DNA from: CAVPDE01 sp964580575
GTDB lineage: Bacteria > Desulfobacterota > DSM-4660 > Desulfatiglandales > HGW-15
NCBI GenBank assembly: GCA_964580575.1
Contig: CAZOLJ010000074.1
Coordinates: 1 to 21,740 of the forward strand
Length of the DNA stretch: 21,740 nt
Reading direction: 5' to 3'
Made by a program: the position numbers and the translations under genes. This document shows, one piece after another, positions 1 to 6,473 of this stretch (position 1 is the stretch's first letter; each line of letters opens with the position of its first letter). Below the pieces are notes generated by a model. That model did no database searches, was not told the origin of the DNA, and worked only from the letters and a program-made list of their open reading frames with translations.

Positions 1-7
1 GGTTCCC

Positions 8-298
8 ATGAATGACAAACGAAAAGCATACGAAGAAAAACTCGATGCACAGTTGAAGGAATGGAACGCGCAGATCGCTCTGCTCAAGGCCAAGGCGGAG
101 AATACCAAGGCTGACGCGAAGATCGATTACTACAAAACCATCGAGGCCTTGGAGCACAAACAGGATGAGGCCAAGACGAAGCTGCAGGAGTTGAAGACCG
201 CCGGCGATGAGGCATGGGAAGCCGTCAAAGGAGGGGCGGAAAAAACCTGGGCTGAAGTCAAGGCCGCCTATCACGATGCGGTTTCAAAATTCAAATAA
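8..298 (+). CDS. Small coiled-coil stress-type protein (Sll1863-like)
   Basis: A 96-residue, highly charged protein with no signal peptide or membrane segment. Almost the whole length is Ala/Lys/Glu-rich with heptad-like spacing (for example KAENTKADAKIDYYK and EALEHKQDEAKTKLQELK), so it should be one long amphipathic helix or helical hairpin. It resembles the small Sll1863-type stress proteins, which have apolipoprotein-like helices; their biochemical role is not established. The C-terminus (AWEAVKGGAEKTWAEVKAAY) repeats a W-x-x-V-K pattern. The start lies 7 bases from the window edge, so its ribosome-binding site and any upstream operon partner cannot be seen. The coding call is strong; the functional call is only a family resemblance. 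Confidence 0.75.
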   Translation: MNDKRKAYEEKLDAQLKEWNAQIALLKAKAENTKADAKIDYYKTIEALEHKQDEAKTKLQELKTAGDEAWEAVKGGAEKTWAEVKAAYHDAVSKFK

Positions 299-354
299 GG
301 CAGGGACGCTGAACGGTTCCGCCCGGCGAACCGGTCGTTTTGGGCGGAGGTCTG

Positions 355-377
355 CCTGTGCGTTGCACGCAGACAGG
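355..377 (+). other. Stem-loop after the coiled-coil gene
   Basis: CCTGTGCGT pairs with ACGCA and CAGG, with a two-base bulge (GA) on the 3' side and a 3-base loop. It lies 57 bases after the upstream stop and is followed by GTCGGGGCTTTACC, which is not a real T-tract. It could be a weak terminator or a processing hairpin between the first two genes. Confidence 0.3.
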
Positions 378-506
378 TCGGGGCTTTACCCGCAGGAAGG
401 TTGGCGGGTTTACATCCCATAGTCCCAGGTGCTTGAAAAGCTCCCGGGGATATGTCGATCCAGTTCCACGGTCGAGCGCAGATTTTTCCCTGTAAGGCGA
501 ATCATC

Positions 507-995
507 ATGAAAAAAGTTGGAGTGATACTCGGTGCAGGAATTCTTCTGGCCATAGGGCTCCTCGGATGGTGGGTATTCAGCCGGCCTGAACGCGGCACGA
601 CCGGCGCGGTCAGCACCAATTTCCGCTGGCTCGGACCCAACGACAAGATCGTGGTCGATGGCTTCGACGATCCCAAAGTGCAGGGTGTCGCCTGCCACAT
701 TAGCCGTGCGCAAACGGGAGGCGTCAAGGGTGGATTGGGCTTAGCGGAGGATAGGAGTGACGTCAGCATCGCCTGTCGCCAGGTCGGTCCGATCCGGATC
801 GTCGGCGAACTCAAAGACGGCGAGCGCGTTTTTGATGAACACCGCAGCCTCGTATTCAAGTCGCTTCAGGTCGTGCGCTTCTTCGACCGCGAGCGCAATG
901 TGCTGGTTTACGTTGCTTACAGCGATCGGGTTCTCGCCGGCAGCCCGAAAAACAGCATCAGCACGGTGCCAATCATGGGGTGGACGGCGCCGTAG
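507..995 (+). CDS. creA: CreA family protein, membrane anchored
   Basis: 162 residues from the ATG at 507; an in-frame TTG at 429 is rejected because the membrane anchor begins right after 507. Residues 4-25 form a hydrophobic N-terminal segment that probably keeps the protein tethered facing the periplasm. The rest matches the CreA family: GPNDKIVVDGFDDP, VACHISRAQTGG, KGGLGLAEDRSD, SLVFKSLQVVRFFD, and the C-terminal block VYVAYSDRVLAGSPKNSIS. CreA is a conserved Gram-negative periplasmic protein whose molecular role is poorly defined despite the name 'catabolite regulation'. The length agrees with the family. No operon partner is evident: the flanking gaps are about 200 and 440 bases. Family assignment is firm, function is not. 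Confidence 0.9.
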   Translation: MKKVGVILGAGILLAIGLLGWWVFSRPERGTTGAVSTNFRWLGPNDKIVVDGFDDPKVQGVACHISRAQTGGVKGGLGLAEDRSDVSIACRQVGPIRIVGELKDGERVFDEHRSLVFKSLQVVRFFDRERNVLVYVAYSDRVLAGSPKNSISTVPIMGWTAP

Positions 996-1435
996 TTCCC
1001 GAAGAATATTAAGCGGACGCACACGGCGTCGATATCCTCCAACGGGCCGACTGCGATGGCAAACAGATCATGGGCGGCACCCTGAGCCGGCTGCTGAAGA
1101 CATCGGGCGCGAGCGGAGGGTTTTTCGAAACCCACTCTGGCACTGATGATCGGATCCGATGAATTCATGATTTGCGTTAGATCGTACCCCCGGCCATCGC
1201 CTGCGCATCCCTATTCCCCTTGTGCATCTATGGCGCTTGACGGCCCTGTCATAGACTTGATCGTACCGCTGCTCGGGCCCGGCCCAAGGCCTCGCAGCGG
1301 CCATGGGTCGGTAAGGTGTTTTCAGATCTATACTGATCCCGCTGATTGCCGGTTACCCACTCAGTAGGTGGAGCTTCGCTCGTGGAGGGCGCTACGCAAG
1401 CCCCTGTAAAGGAGATCGCAAAGGAGGACAGCGGA
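996..1435 (+). other. Gene-poor stretch between creA and the acyl-CoA synthetase
   Basis: No convincing gene. An open frame without a start codon runs from 1013 to 1162 (reads ADAHGVDILQRADCDGKQ, then IMGGTLSRLLKTSGASGGFF) and looks protein-like, so it may be the stump of a lost gene; I do not recognise it. Inside it, 1118-1133 is a perfect 6-bp hairpin, GGGTTT-TTCG-AAACCC, without a T-tract. Nothing else stands out up to the ribosome-binding site AAGGAGGA at 1421-1428. Confidence 0.4.
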
Positions 1436-4105
1436 ATGAGCCACATACAGGTGATGTTTGATCCCAAAACAATAGCCGTGATCGGCGCAACTGCGAAGGA
1501 AGGCGCCGTCGGACGGACAATCCTTGAGAACCTGCTCCGGTCAAAAGAGAGGAGGATATTTCCGGTAAACCCCCATACGAGCAAGGTATTGGGTGTGGAG
1601 AGCTATCCCGCCATCGCAGGCGTTCCCGTGCATGTGGATCTGGCTGTTGTGGCAACTCCTGCCCGGTCAGTGCCGGGTGTGATTGAGGAATGCGGCCAGG
1701 CTGGTGTAGCGGGGGTGCTCATAATCTCTGCCGGGTTCAAGGAGATTGGTGAAGAAGGAACACAGCTAGAGAGCGAAATCGACGGGATCAGGAAAAAATA
1801 TGGGATGCGTATTATGGGACCAAACTGCCTCGGTTTTGTGCGACCCGTCTTGGGCTTAAATGCGACCTTTCTACGGGGCAACCCTCCACCGGGCAATATC
1901 GCCTTCATCTCTCAGAGCGGCGCGCTTGGCAGCGCGATACTCGATTGGGCGGTCAGCGCCGGGATAGGCTTTAGCATGTTTGCATCACTCGGCTCCATGA
2001 TCGATGTAGACTTTGGCGACATGATCGATTTCTTAGGAGATGACGGGGCCACCAGAAGCATTTTGATCTATATGGAGGGTGTGGGCAACGCGAGAAAATT
2101 CATGAGTGCGGCTCGGGGGTTCGCCCGCCGAAAACCTATCATTATTTTGAAGCCGGGGCGATTCGCGGAGAGTGCAAGGGCGGCCCATTCCCACACCGGC
2201 GCTATGGCAGGGGACGACGCGGTATATGAAGCCGCCTTCAGGAGGGCCGGCGCCGTAAGGGTCGGGGAAATCGCGGAACTCTTCAACGCTGCCCAGGTTC
2301 TTGATTCGAAGAGGTTGCCGGCCGGTCCGAGGCTCGCCATGGTAACCTCTGCCGGCGGACCTGGCGTGATGGCCACCGACGCCCTTATTCACCTGGGTGG
2401 GGAACTGGCAAAACTCTCTGAGGAGAGCGTGAAGCAACTCAACGCATTTTTGCCACCCTACTGGAGCAAAGCGAATCCGGTTGACGTCCTTGGAGACGCA
2501 ACCGTCGACAGGTTCACGAAAGCCCTCAACATATGCCTCGGTGATCCCATGGTGGACGGCGTGCTCGTCATATACGTACCCATGGACTCTGCCCCTTCAA
2601 CGCAGCTTGCGCAAGCGGTGGCCGATAGTGCAAAGAATGCCCCTAAACCCATCATCGCAACGTGGATGGGGGCAGAAGACGTCGAGGAAGGGAGACACAT
2701 TTTTGTTGAGAACAGCATCCCGACCTACGACACTCCTGAGGAGGCTGTCAGAACTTATGTGAATATGTGCAGGTACAAAAGACATCTTGACCAGCTCTAT
2801 GAGACCCCTGGCGAGTTGCCGGCGCACAAAGCGCCCTCGAAAGGCCACCTGAAAGAGCTTCTCAAGACGGCCCTCAAGGAAGGACGAACGCTTCTTAACG
2901 AGGAAGAGTCCAAGGGTTTTCTCATGACCTACCGTATCCCGGTTACGATGGTGCAGGTCGCTCAAGATCCGGAAGCGGCGGCAAGCATAGCAGAAAAGGT
3001 GGGCTATCCGGTCGTTATCAAGGTCGTCTCGCCTGACATCTCCCACAAAAGCGATGTGGGTGGTGTCATCATGGGAATCGGTTCCAGTGCAGCCCTGAAG
3101 GAAGCGTATGAGCAGTTGATGCAAAGGGTGAAGAAACGCGTCCCGGAAGCAGCCATAATGGGTGTGGCTGTAGAGAAGATGGTCACAGATGTTGATTACG
3201 AGCTGATTCTTGGGGCCAGGAAGGATAGAGATTTCGGTTCGGTCATCCTCTTTGGGATGGGGGGGACTATGGCGGAGTTCATCAAGGATTTTTCGATTGG
3301 GCTTCCCCCGCTCAATCAGACCCTGGCGAAGATGTTGATGCAGGACACCAAGGTATACAAAATGCTCCAGGGTTTTCGGGGAAAACCGGCAGCCGATTTT
3401 GAAGGACTCGAGGAAATTCTTGTCAATTTTTCCAATCTTATCATAGATTTTCCAGAAATAGCTGAAATCGACATAAATCCTCTTGCCATATCGAATGGTC
3501 AAGCCTCCGCCCTTGACGCACGAATCATTATTGACAAGAATTATGACGCTACCGGGCAATCGCCATATCCTCACCTGATTATCACTCCCTATCCGACCAA
3601 GTACACCACACCCTGGCAACTGTCGGATGGGACCGGGGTGCTTCTGAGGGCCATACGCCCTGAAGACGAGCCTGCGGAGCACGAGATGCTCGTTTCGTTG
3701 TCTCAAGAAACATTGAGGACCAGGTTCTTCTCCACAATCAAAGATGTATCCCATGAATGGCTTATCCTCTTCTGTAATATCGACTACGACCGGCACATGG
3801 CAATCGTTGCGGAGATGGAGGAAAATGGAAAGAAAAGCATGATAGGGGTTGCAAGACTGATTATGAACCAGGACCTGACATCCGGCGAACTGGCCGTCCT
3901 CGTGCAGGATAGGTTCCAGGGGAAACATCTTGGCACTAAATTCGTAGAGATGCTCATTGAGATAGCCAGGGAGAGAGGCCTTGAAGAGGTCCGGGCAGAT
4001 GTCCTTACCGAAAATGTGAGCATGCTCAAGGTCTTCAGGCGCTTGGGGTTTACAACGCAGTGGGCTTCTGGCGGCACGAGTGAAGCTGTGTTGAATCTGA
4101 AATAA
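1436..4105 (+). CDS. ADP-forming acetyl/acyl-CoA synthetase fused to GNAT acetyltransferase
   Basis: 889 residues from the ATG at 1436, preceded by AAGGAGGA; an in-frame TTG at 1346 has no such site. Domains in order: CoA-binding Rossmann fold (AVIGATAKEGAVG, residues 14-26); succinyl-CoA-ligase-like domains to about 470; ATP-grasp (about 489-690, with GYPVVIKVVSPDISHKSDVG); GNAT (about 730-885, with the acetyl-CoA loop QDRFQGKHLG). The synthetase part makes ATP from ADP and acyl-CoA, or the reverse. The motif SHTGAMAG holds His253, at the position of the phosphorylated His of this family, so the synthetase half may be active. Relatives include Pat/PatZ protein lysine acetyltransferases, in which the synthetase half is regarded as non-catalytic. 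The gene stands alone. Whether its main job is acetyl-CoA energy conservation or protein acetylation cannot be decided here. Confidence 0.93.
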   Translation: MSHIQVMFDPKTIAVIGATAKEGAVGRTILENLLRSKERRIFPVNPHTSKVLGVESYPAIAGVPVHVDLAVVATPARSVPGVIEECGQAGVAGVLIISAGFKEIGEEGTQLESEIDGIRKKYGMRIMGPNCLGFVRPVLGLNATFLRGNPPPGNIAFISQSGALGSAILDWAVSAGIGFSMFASLGSMIDVDFGDMIDFLGDDGATRSILIYMEGVGNARKFMSAARGFARRKPIIILKPGRFAESARAAHSHTGAMAGDDAVYEAAFRRAGAVRVGEIAELFNAAQVLDSKRLPAGPRLAMVTSAGGPGVMATDALIHLGGELAKLSEESVKQLNAFLPPYWSKANPVDVLGDATVDRFTKALNICLGDPMVDGVLVIYVPMDSAPSTQLAQAVADSAKNAPKPIIATWMGAEDVEEGRHIFVENSIPTYDTPEEAVRTYVNMCRYKRHLDQLYETPGELPAHKAPSKGHLKELLKTALKEGRTLLNEEESKGFLMTYRIPVTMVQVAQDPEAAASIAEKVGYPVVIKVVSPDISHKSDVGGVIMGIGSSAALKEAYEQLMQRVKKRVPEAAIMGVAVEKMVTDVDYELILGARKDRDFGSVILFGMGGTMAEFIKDFSIGLPPLNQTLAKMLMQDTKVYKMLQGFRGKPAADFEGLEEILVNFSNLIIDFPEIAEIDINPLAISNGQASALDARIIIDKNYDATGQSPYPHLIITPYPTKYTTPWQLSDGTGVLLRAIRPEDEPAEHEMLVSLSQETLRTRFFSTIKDVSHEWLILFCNIDYDRHMAIVAEMEENGKKSMIGVARLIMNQDLTSGELAVLVQDRFQGKHLGTKFVEMLIEIARERGLEEVRADVLTENVSMLKVFRRLGFTTQWASGGTSEAVLNLK

Positions 4106-4289
4106 TGGGGGACTCCGGGACAATCAACAGGTGAGAGGGGTGTTCTCAATACTTTTCTCCGGGACTCCACGATGAGCCGGTACATCCAGCCAGCCGAGCC
4201 CGGGTACCAGGTCCACCCACCGTGGAGCGCGTGTTCACGCTGCTAGGTTATAACCTCGTTATGCAATTCTGAGAAAGGAGGTGATTCAG

Positions 4290-4424
4290 ATGCCGAGGCG
4301 AGATGGTAAAGGCCCCTCAACTGGGGCGAAAGGACCGCACGATGGTCGAGGCAAAGGTAAAGGCCGAGCACAGGGCAAGGGTGTCGGTAAGAGCAAGGGT
4401 GGTAAGAAAGGCACCTGCAAGTAA
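4290..4424 (+). CDS. Gly/Lys-rich 44-residue protein
   Basis: Starts MPRRDGKGPSTGAKGP and ends GKSKGGKKGTCK. About half the residues are Gly or Lys and there is almost nothing hydrophobic, so it is strongly basic and probably disordered. AGAAAGGAG at 4272-4280 gives a very good ribosome-binding site 9 bases before the ATG. The opening M-P-R-x-D-G-x-G-P resembles the start of DUF5320-like small proteins, but the rest differs. It could bind nucleic acid; that is inference from composition only. It sits at the head of an array of tiny genes that share the same ribosome-binding motif. Confidence 0.6.
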   Translation: MPRRDGKGPSTGAKGPHDGRGKGKGRAQGKGVGKSKGGKKGTCK

Positions 4425-4480
4425 AGGAGTGCGCACAGCGAGATTCCAACCCTGCCAGTGCATAACAGGCTGAAGAGCGA

Positions 4481-4508
4481 CTTGGTGTTCCGCTCGCGGA
4501 ACACCAAG
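4481..4508. repeat. Perfect 12-bp inverted repeat
   Basis: CTTGGTGTTCCG, loop CTCG, CGGAACACCAAG: a perfect 12-bp stem with a 4-base loop, 57 bases after the stop of the 44-residue gene. There is no T-tract on either side, so a classical Rho-independent terminator is unlikely. A transcript-end stabilising hairpin, a protein-binding palindrome or a small mobile repeat (REP-like) are alternatives. Confidence 0.7.
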
Positions 4509-4580
4509 CGCCTTAGCCTAAGTGATATATGCCGGCCGGAGATCAAGGAGTCGGATTAAGATCCGGCTCTGCACAAGGTT

Positions 4581-4616
4581 CCCTCAATATATGGAGGTTC
4601 CACCAAATATTGAGGG
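4581..4616. repeat. Perfect 10-bp inverted repeat with nested inner stem
   Basis: CCCTCAATAT (4581-4590) pairs with ATATTGAGGG (4607-4616). Inside the 16-base loop TGGA-GGT-TCCA forms a second short stem, and GGTT just upstream can pair with AACC just downstream across a small bulge. No T-tract follows. It is unrelated in sequence to the hairpin 73 bases upstream. Confidence 0.65.
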
Positions 4617-4741
4617 CCAACCAATCGTTTCAACCTTCTCCACGCTTCTCTCCCATTCATCTAATCCCTCGTTATTAAACGATGATTCCAGTCTCCTGGC
4701 TTTCCCCGGTAGTTGGCTTGCCGCTTGCAACTACGATTTGC

Positions 4742-5140
4742 ATGATCCTGGTCATCATACGAATGAAGGTCCTTCCCGAGAAGCGCAAGGTGCTGTCCCA
4801 GACGATCGCATCACTGATCGGCTTCCTAAGGACAGAGAAGGGATGTCGGCGCTGCGGCTTTTGCCGGAGCATGGAGGATGAAAATGCACTCTGTATTCTT
4901 GAAGAATGGGATACCCGGGAGAACCTGAATAGTCACCTGAAATCGGAGCTTTTTAGGGTACTTCGGGGGACGATGAGCCTTCTCCAAGAGCCCTATGAAA
5001 AGGCGGTGTGGGATGGGAGCGACCAAGAAAGAGCCGAAAAAATTTGTATTCTCCCCTTTAGACTGGAAGATCTTCAAAGGACAGTCCAAGGAGCGCTGGC
5101 GTCCACAGGAAGAGAACATGGAAACATGGGGGTGGGATAG
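4742..5140 (+). CDS. ABM-fold (putative quinol monooxygenase-like) protein
   Basis: 132 residues from the ATG at 4742. The frame is open from an ATG at 4682, but the domain begins MILVIIRMKVLPEKRK, matching the usual first strand of antibiotic-biosynthesis-monooxygenase (ABM) proteins. Residues 1-90 fit the dimeric ferredoxin-like ABM pattern: a Gly-Cys before strand 2 (EKGCRRCGF), an acidic turn, ILEEWDTRENLNSHLKSE with the family His, then the last strand. Members include heme-degrading and quinol monooxygenases and many proteins of unknown role. The segment after residue 95 is not part of the domain and shares its DNA with another open frame (4995-5153). No ribosome-binding site is visible. 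The three Cys residues clustered at the second strand are unusual. Confidence 0.65.
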   Translation: MILVIIRMKVLPEKRKVLSQTIASLIGFLRTEKGCRRCGFCRSMEDENALCILEEWDTRENLNSHLKSELFRVLRGTMSLLQEPYEKAVWDGSDQERAEKICILPFRLEDLQRTVQGALASTGREHGNMGVG

Positions 5141-5153
5141 GGAGGATAGCGCG

Positions 5154-5381
5154 ATGAGAATAAAGTGCCTTTCGTGTGGCCAAGAAATCAATATGGATCA
5201 TCAAGCGTTCAGCGACTTCAGGGGTTCCCTCAAATGCCAGAATTGCAGAGGGGTGATGGAAATACAGACCATGAGGGGAGTTCTCATTTGGGGCTATCCA
5301 CTATCCGATGTGAATCCTGATTTTGCTGCTAGACGCGCTGAACACAATTTATACGCGGGACAAAATGAAGATCTGAGCTAA
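5154..5381 (+). CDS. Small zinc-ribbon protein
   Basis: 75 residues. Cys5-x2-Cys8 and Cys28-x2-Cys31 form a classic four-Cys zinc ribbon (KCLSCGQEIN ... SLKCQNCRGVME), followed by a short, fairly hydrophobic strand region and a polar tail. GGGAGGA lies 6 bases before the ATG at 5154. An upstream in-frame ATG at 4995 would add 53 residues that overlap the ABM gene; I prefer 5154 because of the ribosome-binding site and because the domain starts there. Such stand-alone ribbons are often linked to RNA or protein partners; no specific role can be read here. Confidence 0.7.
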   Translation: MRIKCLSCGQEINMDHQAFSDFRGSLKCQNCRGVMEIQTMRGVLIWGYPLSDVNPDFAARRAEHNLYAGQNEDLS

Positions 5382-5492
5382 GGACCGGCGTCACCCCTAC
5401 CCAAGGTTTAATAAAGCATATAGACCCCCGATCGTAGCCCATGAATTGGGGAATCTTGGCTCTTGCAGAGCTTAGAAAGGAGGCCAGGTGAC

Positions 5493-5627
5493 ATGCAAAT
5501 CAGTATATCGCCACAGCCCGTGGTTGCCCTGATCGCGGGAATCTTGATCCTCGTTGCCCCGAGACTTTTGAATTACATCGTTGCCATCTATCTCATTGTA
5601 TTTGGCATTCTCGGGTTAGTTCGATGA
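5493..5627 (+). CDS. DUF3096 family small membrane protein
   Basis: 44 residues: a short polar start (MQISISPQ), then hydrophobic stretches VVALIAGILILVAPRLLN and YIVAIYLIVFGILGLV separated by Arg/Asn. This is the typical DUF3096 pattern of two close membrane helices with a central P-R-L-L-N-Y turn. AGAAAGGAG at 5474-5482 precedes the start. A 5-bp hairpin (GCTCT-TGC-AGAGC, 5459-5471) lies just upstream of that site. The family is of unknown function and is commonly seen beside CsbD and DUF5670 genes, as here. Confidence 0.82.
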   Translation: MQISISPQPVVALIAGILILVAPRLLNYIVAIYLIVFGILGLVR

Positions 5628-5686
5628 TAGGCACGCGGATCTTCTATCGCTAGAGAGTCAAACCAAAACCCAACAGGAGGAATATC

Positions 5687-5866
5687 ATGAAATCAAGCAC
5701 AAGGGACGAGGCAGAAGGCAAGTGGCATAAAGTGAAGGGTAAGATCAAGGAGATGGCCGGAAAAATAAGCATGAATCCCGACTTGGAAGCCGAAGGCGAA
5801 GACGAAATTCTTGTCGGAAAAGCTCAAGAAAAGATCGGCCAGGTCAAGAAGGTCGTGGGGAAGTAG
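5687..5866 (+). CDS. CsbD family stress-response protein
   Basis: 59 residues with the CsbD hallmarks: E-G-K-W-H-K-V-K-G-K-I-K-E near the start and a closing amphipathic repeat EKIGQVKKVVGK. CsbD proteins are small, soluble, highly charged proteins induced by general stress in many bacteria; the mechanism is unknown. CAGGAGGAA gives a good ribosome-binding site. The last 50 bases of the gene are repeated at 7176-7226 as part of a duplicated block, so a second csbD probably once existed. Confidence 0.88.
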   Translation: MKSSTRDEAEGKWHKVKGKIKEMAGKISMNPDLEAEGEDEILVGKAQEKIGQVKKVVGK

Positions 5867-5908
5867 AGCGTCGAAAAGGAATTTGGCGGCGTTAGAAAGG
5901 AGTCGAAC

Positions 5909-6058
5909 ATGCTTTGGACCATATGTGTGATTCTATTGGTGCTGTGGGGACTGGGATTGATGACCGGCTATACGATGGGTGGGGTCATTCATGCCCTGCT
6001 GGTCATCGCCATCGTTGTGGTACTAGTCCAAGTTATTCAAGGACGAAGACGAGCGTAA
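5909..6058 (+). CDS. Lmo0937/DUF5670 family membrane protein, copy 1
   Basis: 49 residues: MLWTICVILLVLWGLGLMTG, a Gly-rich turn YTMGGVIHALL, a second hydrophobic helix VIAIVVVLVQVI, and a basic end QGRRRA. This is the standard Lmo0937-type hydrophobic mini-protein with two helices and a positive cytoplasmic tail. AGAAAGGAG at 5894-5902 lies 6 bases before the ATG. The family is of unknown function and often sits in stress-gene clusters. A near-identical paralogue lies at 7270-7419. Confidence 0.87.
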   Translation: MLWTICVILLVLWGLGLMTGYTMGGVIHALLVIAIVVVLVQVIQGRRRA

Positions 6059-6067
6059 CCATTTAGG

Positions 6068-6089
6068 ACCTTGCCGGACAAGGCAAGGT
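6068..6089 (+). promoter_or_regulatory. Leader hairpin before the BON lipoprotein gene
   Basis: ACCTTGCC-GGACAA-GGCAAGGT, a perfect 8-bp stem with a 6-base loop. It lies between the DUF5670 stop and the AGAAAGGAG (6096-6104) of the BON gene. The equivalent position in the duplicated block (7430-7449) keeps the stem with paired changes, suggesting the RNA structure is selected, perhaps for attenuation or mRNA processing. Confidence 0.55.
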
Positions 6090-6112
6090 GTTTCCAGAAA
6101 GGAGTAACTGGT

Positions 6113-6427
6113 ATGAAAAAGAGGAATAGGTTTGTCGGCTATTTTGCCCTTGTTATGCTGATGGTTGCCTTTGTGGCCTGTGCATCGACATCCAAACAGG
6201 AAAGTGCAGGTGAATACGTTGACGATTCGGTGATTACAACCAAGGTCAAATCTCTGCTGGCAGCGGATGATTTTCTCAAGTCTTTCCAGATCGGTGTGGA
6301 AACCTTCAAGGGCACCGTTCAGCTGAGCGGCTTCGTTAGTTCTCAAAAGGCAATCGATAAAGCGGTTGAAATCACCCGCAGCGTCCAAGGGGTCAAATCC
6401 GTAAAGAATGATCTGATCGTGAAATAG
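6113..6427 (+). CDS. BON-domain lipoprotein (OsmY-like)
   Basis: 104 residues from the ATG at 6113, 8 bases after AGAAAGGAG. Residues 1-22 are a lipoprotein signal peptide: basic start KKRNR, hydrophobic core, then FVAC with Cys23 as the likely lipidated residue. Residues about 35-104 form one BON domain (DDSVITTKVKSLLAADD, then the strand VETFKGTVQLSGFVSSQ and a final VKSVKNDLIVK). BON domains bind phospholipid or surface partners and occur in OsmY-type osmotic and envelope stress proteins. The first 30 bases of this gene are also present at 7472-7501 with the ATG changed to ATC. Confidence 0.87.
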   Translation: MKKRNRFVGYFALVMLMVAFVACASTSKQESAGEYVDDSVITTKVKSLLAADDFLKSFQIGVETFKGTVQLSGFVSSQKAIDKAVEITRSVQGVKSVKNDLIVK

Positions 6428-6473
6428 GGAAGATTCCTTTAAGAGCACGGACTATATCGTACCAGCCAATCAA

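Larger units (their letters stand above)
4425..4741 (+). other. 317-base stretch with two strong inverted repeats
   Basis: I see no gene here. Its content is two near-perfect hairpins (4481-4508 and 4581-4616, listed separately) and an AT-richer stretch from 4620 to 4690. A loose sigma-54-like sequence TTGGCTTGCCGCTTGCA is at 4713-4729, just before the next gene. Confidence 0.5.
5815..6142 (+). repeat. Duplicated block, intact copy
   Basis: Runs from the csbD tail through the DUF5670 gene to codon 10 of the BON lipoprotein gene. It is closely similar, with a few small indels, to 7174-7501. The DUF5670 gene is the best conserved part; the intergenic segments have diverged more. Both ends of the similarity fall inside genes, so the second copy is cut on both sides. 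Confidence 0.85.

Noticed and set aside
2597..4123. A 508-codon open frame on the minus strand
   Set aside because: It lies fully opposite the acyl-CoA synthetase gene, has no ribosome-binding site and its protein is compositionally odd (rich in Arg, His, Cys, Leu); it is a shadow of the plus-strand codon usage.
4172..4246. A 24-codon frame (MSRYIQPAEPGYQVHPPWSA)
   Set aside because: No ribosome-binding site and no recognisable pattern. Another frame over the same DNA reads PPTVERVFTLLGYNLVMQF, which looks no less protein-like, so neither is called.
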